Shown piece by piece: positions 17,530 to 25,314 of a DNA stretch of 64,000 nucleotides (position 1 is the stretch's first letter; each line of letters begins with the position of its first letter). The stretch covers positions 248,001 to 312,000 of the forward strand of contig JAIVJV010000012.1 of assembly GCA_020199835.1 (NCBI GenBank), read 5' to 3'. The notes under the pieces are model-generated. The model had not been told where the DNA came from, searched no databases, and was given only the letters and a program-made list of their open reading frames with translations. This DNA is from Acidobacteriota bacterium (GTDB taxonomy: Bacteria > Acidobacteriota > Blastocatellia > Pyrinomonadales > Pyrinomonadaceae). The translations under genes and the position numbers were made by a program.

Positions 17530-20500
17530 CTACGGCAACGTTACTTTCCACTTGTCGGTGAATGTTCCGCCGTTGTAGGTGCCGGCAAAGGTCAGTGTTC
17601 GCTTCTGCCCCGCGGAGTTGTTCGCGCCCGAGAACGTAATAACTCTCGTGGCCCACTGTCCTGGCCCAAGATTGCCCAAACTCTGCGGCAAGGGCGTTCC
17701 GTTCGTGGTCGGTGGAGCGAGCGTGCCCGTTGTCAGTCGAACATTGTTCGCTGTCGTACCGCCGGTGTTTTGCACCGTCACACCAACTGCGATCGAACCG
17801 CAATTGCTCCGCACGAGCGACGTGATCGTGATGACCAGCCGTGGCTCAGTCGGAACGGGCGTCGGTGACGGCGACGGGCTTGGCGACGGTGACGGATTCG
17901 GTGATGGTGAGGGCGATGGCGACGGACTCGGCGTCGGTGTTGGAGTCGGCGTTGGCGTTGGACCACCAGGTTGCCGCTCAAACGCACCAACATCAGTTCC
18001 ATCGCCCGCGTCTGCGATCGCTGTGTCATCAAACGTGCGCGCGAAGACCTGACGCTGATCGTTCTGGAGGCTGCCGCTCAGTGCGTCTGAGCTGCCTTTG
18101 TCGATCGCGGGACTATCCGCTTGCAACGCAATCGTGGGCGTTGTCCCGCCATTGTCCTTCAGACCCAACGGATCGAGTCTCGGATCGAGCGGAGCACCAT
18201 TGGCACCGACCTGATCGTTGTTTACGCCATTAGTAAACCCGGTGCTATTGAACGGATTGCCGATCAGGTTGAAACCACCCGACGTATACGTTCCAGAGAC
18301 ATCAGTGAACCCGGTGTTGCCGGCAATGATGCTGCTCTTGACGGTCCAGACGCCGGAATCTGTCGTAAACGTGTTTCTGATTCCAGCGCTTTCGTTTCCT
18401 GTGATCGTGCTGTTGGAAACGTTCAGAGCGATCCTCGAGATGAAGATCCCGCCATTGCCCTTGTTGCCGCTGATCGTACTATTGGTAACGTTCAGCTTGC
18501 CCGTAGACACATTCGTAAACTCTGTTTCGATTCCGCCAAAGGTATTGTTGCTTATCGTGCTGTCAACGATGTTCGTTGAGATTGAGCTATTACCGGCCAT
18601 CGCAAGCCCGTAACCTTCGTTACCACTAAGCGTCGAGCCGATGACTTCCAACTTGCCAAAGAAGTGGTAAATCCCACCGCCCTTTGAATTGATAATCGTG
18701 CTGCTGTTGTTGGTGAAGGTTGACTTCACGATCCGCAGCGGGAAGCTGAAGCTGCCGGAAGCGACCCCACCGCCCGCGTCCGCGCCGTTACTGTTGAACG
18801 TGCTGTTCGTGATGTTCGAGTCAGCGGTTGCGCTGCCACTATCGGTATTGATTCCGCCGCCAACTGCATTAGCGACATTGCTGTTGAAGGTGCTGTTGGT
18901 GACGTTCAGCCCGCCTCGCGCGAAAATAGCTCCGCCACCACCGAAACCGCCGCCGGCGGCGCTCGAGAAGTTGTCGTTGAAAGTACTGTCGTGGACGTTC
19001 AGCGTAGCGAACACGAAGAGTGCGCCGCCTGAACCGGAAGTGATGTTGTTGCTGAAGACGCAGCTATTGATAGTGAGAGTCTTGCCTCCGAACGAAAGCG
19101 CGCCACCATCTCCCGCACTGTTGAAAGCATTGCTGATGGTCAGACCTGAGATCGTTGCGATGCGGTCGGCGCCGTTGAAAGTAAAAATGCGATAGAAGCC
19201 GCCGCTGGCGCGACGCACGGTCAACTTGTCTTTGCCTGGTCCATTGATCGTCAGGTTACTGTTGTTCATCTCAGGCAGCGCGCCGGTTAAGTTGATCGTG
19301 TGCCTGCTAGTGGATGGATCATAGCCTGGGTCGTTTGTCGGAATCGCAAAATTGATCGTGTAGTTACCACCGATAGCATTCGACTCCGCCATAGCAGCTC
19401 GCAACGAACACTGCGATCCAGACGCAACCACGTCGCTGTCGCAGTTGCCATCGCCCGGACTCGCATCGGTGACGTCACTGGTATTGTTGACTGTGAATGC
19501 GAGATCGAGACATGCCGTTTCACGTTCCAGCGCGCCGATGTCTGTACCGTCGGCTGCATTCGGCACATCAGGATCGTCGACGGTGCGCGGGAATCCGGTA
19601 CCGCGCAGGTCCGTGAGCGAACCATTGTTCATTCCCTTATCGATCAGCGGGCTGCCACAAAGCGGCACGCCGGGAACCGTGATCGCGATTGCAGGAAATG
19701 AAACCTGCACTCCGTTGGGATCAAATTGCGGATCAAGTGGCGTAGCAATCGCGCCTTTCAAGTCAGTTGGCGCGGTAAAGCCGGTGCTGCCGTCCGCGAC
19801 ACCGACGAGGTTGAAACCGAGTGAAGTGAAAGTGCCTGAAACATCGGAACCCGCGAATGGACCGAGGTTGTTTTTAGCAATGACTGAACTTCTAACGGTC
19901 GCCTGGCCAAAAATGCCGCCACCATTACCGCGATTTCGCGTGATCGTGCTGTTATCAACGTTCAACGCGCCTGACGGATTGGAGACACCGCCACCCGCGC
20001 CCAACGTGAAATTGTCGAACAACACGCTGCTGGTGATGTTCACGGTTCCGTTGCCGTTGTTCGCGACACCACCGCCTCGCAAAGTGCTAGTGCCTAAATC
20101 ACCACCCTTCAACACGTTTTCGTTGATAACGCTGTTCGTGATGTTCACTGTGCCGTCGTTTGTGTTAGAGACGCCGCCGCCACTGCCGTTCGAGTTAGCC
20201 GCGCCCGGCACAGTGACGTCGTTGTGAACGATTACGCTGCCGATAATGTTGAGCGTGCCGGAGCCACCGTTATTGATTGCGCCGCCGGTTGCGGTCGCAT
20301 GGTTGTCGGCGAAGGAAGAGTTGATGATGTTGAGTGTACCGTTGCTGGAATTTGCGATGGCGCCGCCCGATGCGACGATCGTTCCGCCAAAGTTGTCGGT
20401 GAATATGCTGTCGACTACGTTGACGATTCCACTGCCTTCGTGTGAGAGACCGCCGCCGGCGGTGATTCCCGCCGGTCGTCCGTTAACAACTCGCAAACCT

Positions 20501-21018
20501 GACAGAGTGACATCAGCGGACGACGTCACGCGGAAAATTCGAAAGTTATCAACGCTGTTACGTCGCACGGTTGTGCGGTCTATGCCCGGGCTGATGATAC
20601 GGATGTTGGCGCTCAGATCAGGTAACGCTTTCGTCAGGTTAATCCGGCAATGCGGACCCGTCGGATCGCAGTTGGGTTGAGTAGTCGGGATGTTGATGGT
20701 GATTTCATCGTCGCCGGCGAGTGCGTTGGCACGCTGAATTGCCGCGCGCAAACTGCACTGTTCACCGGGAGTGGCGGCGTCGGTGTCGCAACCTGAATTT
20801 GGATCGAGGTTATCAGCGTCGCCGGTCGTGTTGACCTCGATCAACCCGGCCAGCGGTGCATGGACCACGCCCACGGCGCTGCCGCCCTCGGTTCGAGGCG
20901 AGACGTTACCCGGGGACGTGGCCGACACTGCGGACGGCAAACCAAGAAGAGTTATGAACGCGATGATTAGTGCTTCGGAAACTGCGCGGCGTGTTGATAA
21001 AAGTAGATTAAGTTTCAT
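17530..21018 (-). CDS. Giant secreted CSLREA / choice-of-anchor Q parallel beta-helix protein
   Basis: 1162 residues with signal peptide (ALIIAFITLLGLPSAVSA). Two tandem modules each begin with a CSLREA-type box: VNTTGDADNLDPNSG...GEQCSLRAAIQRANA near residue 60 and VNNTSDVTDASPGDGNCD...SQCSLRAAMAESNA near 510. Each is followed by many imperfect ~25-30-residue rungs (LNIINSSFADNHATATGGAI, VTNSTFNSNVANAVGGGINT) of a right-handed parallel beta-helix. A Pro-Thr then Pro-Ser linker (~1030-1065) leads to a C-terminal CARDB-like beta-sandwich (LVITITSLVRSNCGSIAVGV...). Such proteins are surface adhesins or polysaccharide-binding proteins; the ligand is unknown. Its start lies ~30 nt from a motif shared with the CHAT gene promoter region. 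Confidence 0.9.
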   Translation of the reverse strand: MKLNLLLSTRRAVSEALIIAFITLLGLPSAVSATSPGNVSPRTEGGSAVGVVHAPLAGLIEVNTTGDADNLDPNSGCDTDAATPGEQCSLRAAIQRANALAGDDEITINIPTTQPNCDPTGPHCRINLTKALPDLSANIRIISPGIDRTTVRRNSVDNFRIFRVTSSADVTLSGLRVVNGRPAGITAGGGLSHEGSGIVNVVDSIFTDNFGGTIVASGGAIANSSNGTLNIINSSFADNHATATGGAINNGGSGTLNIIGSVIVHNDVTVPGAANSNGSGGGVSNTNDGTVNITNSVINENVLKGGDLGTSTLRGGGVANNGNGTVNITSSVLFDNFTLGAGGGVSNPSGALNVDNSTITRNRGNGGGIFGQATVRSSVIAKNNLGPFAGSDVSGTFTSLGFNLVGVADGSTGFTAPTDLKGAIATPLDPQFDPNGVQVSFPAIAITVPGVPLCGSPLIDKGMNNGSLTDLRGTGFPRTVDDPDVPNAADGTDIGALERETACLDLAFTVNNTSDVTDASPGDGNCDSDVVASGSQCSLRAAMAESNAIGGNYTINFAIPTNDPGYDPSTSRHTINLTGALPEMNNSNLTINGPGKDKLTVRRASGGFYRIFTFNGADRIATISGLTISNAFNSAGDGGALSFGGKTLTINSCVFSNNITSGSGGALFVFATLNVHDSTFNDNFSSAAGGGFGGGGAIFARGGLNVTNSTFNSNVANAVGGGINTDSGSATADSNITNSTFNSNGADAGGGVASGSFSFPLRIVKSTFTNNSSTIINSKGGGIYHFFGKLEVIGSTLSGNEGYGLAMAGNSSISTNIVDSTISNNTFGGIETEFTNVSTGKLNVTNSTISGNKGNGGIFISRIALNVSNSTITGNESAGIRNTFTTDSGVWTVKSSIIAGNTGFTDVSGTYTSGGFNLIGNPFNSTGFTNGVNNDQVGANGAPLDPRLDPLGLKDNGGTTPTIALQADSPAIDKGSSDALSGSLQNDQRQVFARTFDDTAIADAGDGTDVGAFERQPGGPTPTPTPTPTPSPSPSPSPSPNPSPSPSPSPSPTPVPTEPRLVITITSLVRSNCGSIAVGVTVQNTGGTTANNVRLTTGTLAPPTTNGTPLPQSLGNLGPGQWATRVITFSGANNSAGQKRTLTFAGTYNGGTFTDKWKVTLP

Positions 21019-21045
21019 TACTTCCTCGTCGTGGCGACAAACTGG

Positions 21046-21086
21046 GATATCGACAGAGGAAGTTGCTGAACTTGCGAAGATATTCC
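21046..21086 (-). promoter_or_regulatory. Copy 1 of a shared intergenic motif (AAGTTCAGCAACTTCC type)
   Basis: Read on the minus strand this is GGAATATCTTCGCAAGTTCA followed by GCAACTTCCTCTGTCGATAT. It matches the copy at 28441-28481 at the same internal spacing, with the 16-mer AAGTTCAGCAACTTCC identical and GTCGAT shared. It sits in the 202-nt divergent gap between the beta-helix gene and the lipid kinase gene. AAGTT-cagc-AACTT is itself an inverted repeat, so an operator or alternative-sigma promoter is plausible. Confidence 0.6.
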
Positions 21087-21220
21087 CTGAACCAAAAGCA
21101 GATTTTTTTGCGCGTTACTGCTGAAGGTCCAGGACGACGAGGATGACGAGGAGTCGCTTCACAACGTGACGTGATATAACAAACTGTACTGGAAGTAAAC
21201 TAATTTGCTGAACGTCCGAG

Positions 21221-22192
21221 ATGTCTGATCGAACACTCGTCCTCATCAACCCGACCTCGGGCCGCGCGCGCAGCGCGTGGATTCGAATCAAGGACGCGCT
21301 CGCTATAAATGACATTCACTGCGATGTCGAACAAACAACCACACGAGGTCAGGGAGAGACACTAACACGCGACGCCCTCAACGCAGGTTATCAGACCATC
21401 GCCGTCGTCGGTGGAGACGGAACTATCAGCGAAACCGTGCGCGGTTTTTTTCAGAAGCCAAACGAGCACAGCGCTATTCCGCCTCTGCCCGTCAATCCAA
21501 CGTCTGCACTCGCGATTTTACCTGGTGGAACCGGCAACGATTTTGCTCGCGGTCTGACGGGTGGCCGCGCTCCGCTCGATAGCTGGATCCAAAGACTGGT
21601 CTATCACTGCAAGCGGTCCACGCATGATACGACTCGCGTGGTAGACACGATTTACGCCGAAGTAACCGGCACACCCAAACACTTCCTCTGTCTCAACGCG
21701 GCAACGATCGGAGTCAGCGCAGACGTGGCCGCGCGCGTAAGCCGGCAAGGTAGAGTGAAACGCCGTCTGCCGGGTGAAGTGCGTTTTGGAATCGAGGGTG
21801 TTCACGCGTTACGCGCGTGGCGCAATCACGCCGTGCAGCTCATCGCGGACGGGCATTCAGCGGTGTGTCAGACGAGTCTGATCGTGGTGGCAAACGGCAT
21901 CTTCGTTGGTGGCGGGATGAAAGTGGCGCCCGGTGCTCGCATCGACGACGGCAAACTTGACGCGCTGGCGGTGTGCAATCTTTCGCGGCTGCAAGTGCTA
22001 CGTCATTTCTCGCACATTTATACCGGTAAACACGTCAACAATGAGCGAATCGTCATGTTGAGTGGCGCCCAGGTGCGGGTTGAAACAGTGGACGGGGCGC
22101 CGCCGCTGCCGATTGAGGTTGACGGCGACGTGCGCGGCCACACACCGGCGACGTTTCGCATCATCCCAGGCTCACTCCGCATCGTCTGGTAA
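21221..22192 (+). CDS. Diacylglycerol/lipid kinase family protein (DagK/YegS type)
   Basis: 323 residues. The opening RTLVLINPTSGRARSAW, glycine-rich VVGGDGTISETVRG (GGDGT) and LPGGTGNDFARGL are the nucleotide and catalytic motifs of the DAGK catalytic domain; the C-terminal beta-sandwich contains GIFVGGGMKVAPGARIDDGKLD, hallmark of the family. It phosphorylates diacylglycerol or a related lipid (recycling it to phosphatidate) on the cytoplasmic face of the membrane. Length is normal. The rhodanese gene follows about 100 nt downstream. Confidence 0.92.
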   Translation: MSDRTLVLINPTSGRARSAWIRIKDALAINDIHCDVEQTTTRGQGETLTRDALNAGYQTIAVVGGDGTISETVRGFFQKPNEHSAIPPLPVNPTSALAILPGGTGNDFARGLTGGRAPLDSWIQRLVYHCKRSTHDTTRVVDTIYAEVTGTPKHFLCLNAATIGVSADVAARVSRQGRVKRRLPGEVRFGIEGVHALRAWRNHAVQLIADGHSAVCQTSLIVVANGIFVGGGMKVAPGARIDDGKLDALAVCNLSRLQVLRHFSHIYTGKHVNNERIVMLSGAQVRVETVDGAPPLPIEVDGDVRGHTPATFRIIPGSLRIVW

Positions 22193-22290
22193 AGAGTCCA
22201 CACCTACTGAGTAGCCATCACTTTGCCACAAAACGACATGAAAAAGCACAAACCATTCTGTTGAGATCAGACGGCAACAAGGAGGTGACC

Positions 22291-22623
22291 ATGGAAGCAA
22301 CCAGAATCACGACCGATGAAGTAAGAGAGCGACTTGAGCGAGGAGAACAGTTCACATTTGTCGATACACGGAATCCAACGGCGTGGGGAGAGTCAAACAC
22401 GAAACTGCCCAACGCCATTCGCGTAGCCGGCAATGAACTCGCCCAACATCTCGACGAAATCCCAAAAGACCGCACGGTCATAACGTACTGCACGTGACCG
22501 CACGAAGGATCCAGCGCCCGGGTGGCGCAGGAACTCGCTGAAGCCGGTTGGAAAAACGTGCATCCGCTCTACGGCGGATTCGAAGCGTGGGTCAACGCCG
22601 GCCTGCCAGTCGATCCGAAATAA
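22291..22623 (+). CDS. Rhodanese-like protein, predicted selenoprotein (Sec69 by in-frame UGA)
   Basis: Single-domain rhodanese of 110 residues, moving sulfane sulfur or doing a related redox reaction in the cytosol. Start at ATG 22291 with AAGGAGG 5 nt upstream. The frame reads FVDTRNPTAWGESNTKLPNA, then ITYC-T-UGA-PHEGSSARVAQEL and NVHPLYGGFEAWVNAGLPV, ending TAA at 22621. Close Cys homologues have YCTCPxEASSARVA; aligned on C-x4-S-S (as in GlpE), the UGA at 22495-22497 falls on the catalytic cysteine. Both halves are in one frame with intact family motifs. A hairpin with GGGU loop starts 16 nt after the UGA (loop 21 nt after). The simplest reading is selenocysteine at the active site; a nonsense mutation is the alternative. 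Conventional calling would stop at residue 68. Confidence 0.8.
22511..22531 (+). promoter_or_regulatory. Candidate bacterial SECIS element of the rhodanese gene
   Basis: GCGCC (22514-22518) and GGCGC (22524-22528) form a perfect stem around loop CGGGU; two further C-G pairs and a U-A pair flank an A-A mismatch. The loop begins 21 nt after the UGA and has G in its second position, within the generic bacterial SECIS rules (loop about 16-37 nt downstream, G among the first two loop bases). Confidence 0.6.
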
Positions 22624-22647
22624 ACGCTTTCAAGCGTTGCTCTTTCT
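22624..22647 (+). terminator. Possible intrinsic terminator after the rhodanese gene
   Basis: ACGCT-TTCA-AGCGT directly follows the TAA and is trailed by TGCTCTTTCTTC. The stem is short (5 bp) and the T-tract interrupted, so confidence is modest. Confidence 0.4.
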
Positions 22648-22654
22648 TCGCTGG

Positions 22655-22688
22655 TTCGAACCCAGGGTCGTGCAACCCTGGGGTCGAA
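22655..22688. repeat. Interrupted palindrome between rhodanese and sigma factor genes
   Basis: TTCGAACCCAGGGT (22655-22668) pairs with AACCCTGGGGTCGAA (22674-22688) around a 5-nt spacer, about 13 pairs with one G bulge. It contains a GGTTCGAACCC string resembling a tRNA T-arm but no tRNA can be folded around it. Could be a protein site or a terminator hairpin. Confidence 0.5.
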
Positions 22689-22799
22689 TTAGTCAACGCC
22701 TCCCGCATTTCAAACCTGTCCCGGACAACCGACTCAGCTTCACGAGTGGTCTGAACTCCAAAACTGAGATAAGCTCGCTGCGCCTACACAACAACCCTA

Positions 22800-23831
22800 A
22801 TGAAAGAGTCGCCGGTAAAGATCGACGCCCTACTCGAACCTCTCTTACTGGAGACCAACGAGGAACGGGCCGACGAGCTTTTGCTGCAACTCATAAACGT
22901 CCACGCCGAGCCGGTTATCAAAGGCGTCATTCGTTTCAAACTGCGTCTTAGCTCTTATCGCGCAACTCAACGCGCTGAGTCCGACGACATCTACCAGGAA
23001 GTAATCCTGCAACTACTCGCGCTGTTGCAGAAGTTTCGCAAACTGCCTGACGGCCATCCAATCGCGGACCTGCGTGGCATGGCCGCAATCATCGCGCATC
23101 GCACGTGCGCGCGCTGGTTGCGACGACAGTTCCCGGAAAGACATGCGCTGAAGAACCGTTTGCACTATCTCGTTTCGCGGCAACGTAGTTTCGCCTTGTG
23201 GCAGAACGCTGACGGAGATCTTGTCGCAGGTTTCGCAGCGTGGCAGACACTGCCAACTCACCGCGCCACGGACATAAATATTTCGTCAACACAGATTACT
23301 CCTCCCAAAACTGCGAAAGCGCAGGATCTCGCCGACACGGTCGCCGCGATATTCAATCACGCGCGTGGTCCAGTCGCGTTCGACGAACTCGTGACCGTCG
23401 TCGCGTCGCTCGCGGGCGTTAGCGATCAACCACTCGAATCAATCGCCGAAGACAAGGACGCGTTTGCTCGCATGGCAGACACAGCCGAGCGCGATCCAGC
23501 GTGGCGCATCGAGAAGCGGATGTTTCTGCAAAGGTTGTGGGAGGAGTTGCAACAGCTTCCGCGCAATCAGCGTGCGGCGTTGTTGTTGAACCTGAAAGAC
23601 GCGACCGGTTTCGGCTCTATCACCCTCTTCCCCGCAACCGGAATCGCGACTCTTCGCGAACTCGCAAACGCAGTCGAGATGAGCGCCGAAAGTTTCGCGG
23701 AGTTGTGGAACGAACTGCCGATTGAAGATGCAAAGATCGCTGAATTGCTGGGAATTACGCGACAACAGGTCATCAACGCGCGCAAATCGGGGCGCGAACG
23801 CTTAACCAGGCGGCTGAAAGGATTTATTTAG
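22800..23831 (+). CDS. Divergent sigma-70-like RNA polymerase sigma factor
   Basis: 343 residues. Region 2-like sequence RAESDDIYQEVILQLLALLQ ... DLRGMAAIIAHRTCARWLRR matches the core-binding and -10 recognition part of ECF-like factors. After a variable middle (~115-235), LPRNQRAALLLNLKDATGFG resembles the start of region 4, and IAELLGITRQQVINARKSGRERL is a helix-turn-helix. The long insert between regions 2 and 4 is unusual. The next gene encodes a zinc-binding anti-sigma-like membrane protein and the convergent gene a TPR-CHAT protein; this trio recurs in Acidobacteriota and other phyla as far as I recall. No Shine-Dalgarno is obvious before ATG 22800. Confidence 0.8.
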   Translation: MKESPVKIDALLEPLLLETNEERADELLLQLINVHAEPVIKGVIRFKLRLSSYRATQRAESDDIYQEVILQLLALLQKFRKLPDGHPIADLRGMAAIIAHRTCARWLRRQFPERHALKNRLHYLVSRQRSFALWQNADGDLVAGFAAWQTLPTHRATDINISSTQITPPKTAKAQDLADTVAAIFNHARGPVAFDELVTVVASLAGVSDQPLESIAEDKDAFARMADTAERDPAWRIEKRMFLQRLWEELQQLPRNQRAALLLNLKDATGFGSITLFPATGIATLRELANAVEMSAESFAELWNELPIEDAKIAELLGITRQQVINARKSGRERLTRRLKGFI

Positions 23832-23839
23832 CGGCAGTG

Positions 23840-23876
23840 GTAATACGCGACAATTTTCGCCAACTTCTTGAAGTAG
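23840..23876 (+). promoter_or_regulatory. Copy 2 of the shared intergenic motif, degenerate
   Basis: GTAATACGC is followed after exactly 12 nt by CAACTTC, the same spacing as in the copy at 28441. The following bases form ACTTC-TT-GAAGT. It lies in the 84-nt gap between the sigma factor stop and the anti-sigma-like start. Weaker than the other two copies. Confidence 0.4.
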
Positions 23877-23915
23877 CCCCCACCGGGACCCCGGTTGGCG
23901 GACCAGAGAAAAACC

Positions 23916-25241
23916 GTGGAGCATCTGAGTCAAAAACAGGTTGAGGACTATTGCCGGCGCACGTTACCCGCGGCGGAACTGCTGGCAGTAACCGATCACT
24001 TCCGCGATTGCGGCGTTTGCCGGCAGCGAGTCGAGCGGGCGGCAAACGGCGATGCTGCGTTCTTCGATCTGCGCGCGCAAGTCTTCGACGAAGAAGACAT
24101 TGTGCTGGAAATGCAACACCTGGCGATGGACCAGGCCGCAGGTTACGTCGATCACAGCCTCGCAGGTGACGAATTGCGGTTCGCTGACGATCATCTGACG
24201 CATTGCGAAGAGTGCGTACTCATCGTCGAAGATCTACGCGCGTTCCGAAACGAAATCGCGCCATCGCTCGATCACGCGTACGAACCTTCAAGCGTCGCAG
24301 CTGTTCCCTCGCCGGCTAAGACCACGGAAGGTTGGTGGCGTAAAACGTTGCGGGCACTCGCCGCGCCGTTTAGCGTTTCTCCAGTGCCCGCATTTGGCGG
24401 CGCTGCACTCGCGATACTCATGCTCGCCTTCATCGGCTGGCTCGTCTGGCGCACACCGCCGGAACGCGAACCACAGATCGCAACCGCGCCAACGCCATCG
24501 CCGCAACCCACTGCGTTACAACCTGACCCGACAACGACGCAACCACCGCCGGCTCCACCATCATCACCGTTAGTCGCGCAACTCAACGATGGTTCCCGTG
24601 TGTTAGCGCTCGATCAGGAAGGCAAACTCTCAGGCGCAGACGATCTCCCCTCCGCTTACCAAAACCTCGTCAGGCGTACGCTCAGCACCGGACGGATTGA
24701 GAAGTCTGCGCAACTCCAGGGACTAACGCGCGCGCCGAGTTCGCTCATGGGTTCGGATAACGAGCAACGCGAATTTTCCGTGCTCGAACCACTCGGCAAC
24801 GTGCTGCTTACGAATCGCCCAACGTTTCGCTGGTCGCCTGCTGAAGGCGCAACTGCTTACGTCGTCGAGGTCTACGACGAGAAGTTCACCCCCGTCGCGA
24901 CGAGTCCGCAACTCACAACTCTCACATGGACCACGACACTGCCACGCGGCAACGTCTACTCGTGGCAAGTAAAAGCAATCAAAACCGGCGAAGAAGTCAC
25001 GGCGCCACGCCCGCCCGCGCCACAAGCAAAGTTTCGCGTTCTCGATCAAGCGAAGGCTAACGAGATAACAAAAGCGCGCCGCGCTCATTCGTCATCACAT
25101 CTCCCACTCGGTTTGCTTTACGCAGATGCCGGATTGTTACGCGAAGCCGAACAGGAGTTTCGTCTGTTGCAACGAGCAAACCCCAACTCCGATCTCGCGC
25201 GCAATCTGCTCCGCCAGATTCAGTCATTACGGCGGCAGTAA
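23916..25241 (+). CDS. Zinc-finger anti-sigma-like membrane protein with periplasmic Fn3/TPR-like region
   Basis: Start taken at GTG 23916 (MEHLSQKQVEDYCRR); a TTG at 23895 adds seven residues. Two zf-HC2-like motifs occur: HFRDCGVCRQRVE (~residue 30) and HLTHCEECVLIVE (~95), H-x3-C-x2-C as in ZAS anti-sigma factors. One membrane helix follows (FGGAALAILMLAFIGWLVW, ~165-185), then a Pro/Thr-rich linker. The periplasmic part has a strand-rich domain (NRPTFRWSPAEGATAYVVEV, PRGNVYSWQVKAI) and a final helical pair (LLYADAGLLREAEQEFRLLQ). It probably holds the upstream sigma factor at the membrane until a periplasmic signal arrives. It converges with the TPR-CHAT gene. Confidence 0.82.
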   Translation: MEHLSQKQVEDYCRRTLPAAELLAVTDHFRDCGVCRQRVERAANGDAAFFDLRAQVFDEEDIVLEMQHLAMDQAAGYVDHSLAGDELRFADDHLTHCEECVLIVEDLRAFRNEIAPSLDHAYEPSSVAAVPSPAKTTEGWWRKTLRALAAPFSVSPVPAFGGAALAILMLAFIGWLVWRTPPEREPQIATAPTPSPQPTALQPDPTTTQPPPAPPSSPLVAQLNDGSRVLALDQEGKLSGADDLPSAYQNLVRRTLSTGRIEKSAQLQGLTRAPSSLMGSDNEQREFSVLEPLGNVLLTNRPTFRWSPAEGATAYVVEVYDEKFTPVATSPQLTTLTWTTTLPRGNVYSWQVKAIKTGEEVTAPRPPAPQAKFRVLDQAKANEITKARRAHSSSHLPLGLLYADAGLLREAEQEFRLLQRANPNSDLARNLLRQIQSLRRQ

Positions 25242-25314
25242 CAATGCCGCGGTACTGGGAGTTGCGGATTGCACACGATGCGCGCACGGCCTGAGCGGAG
25301 TGCGCGCCTCATTC

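Noticed and set aside
17880..17970. Short tandem repeats of GGCGACGG/TCGGTG type, CRISPR-like at first sight
   Set aside because: They encode the Pro-Thr/Pro-Ser linker of the beta-helix protein and have no spacers.
19445..20227. Long reading frames on the plus strand across the beta-helix gene
   Set aside because: They mirror the repetitive coding pattern of the minus-strand gene, show no family similarity and lack ribosome sites.
22640..22690. tRNA-like T-arm string GGTTCGAACCC
   Set aside because: No acceptor stem, D-arm or anticodon arm can be paired around it; it is part of a longer palindrome.
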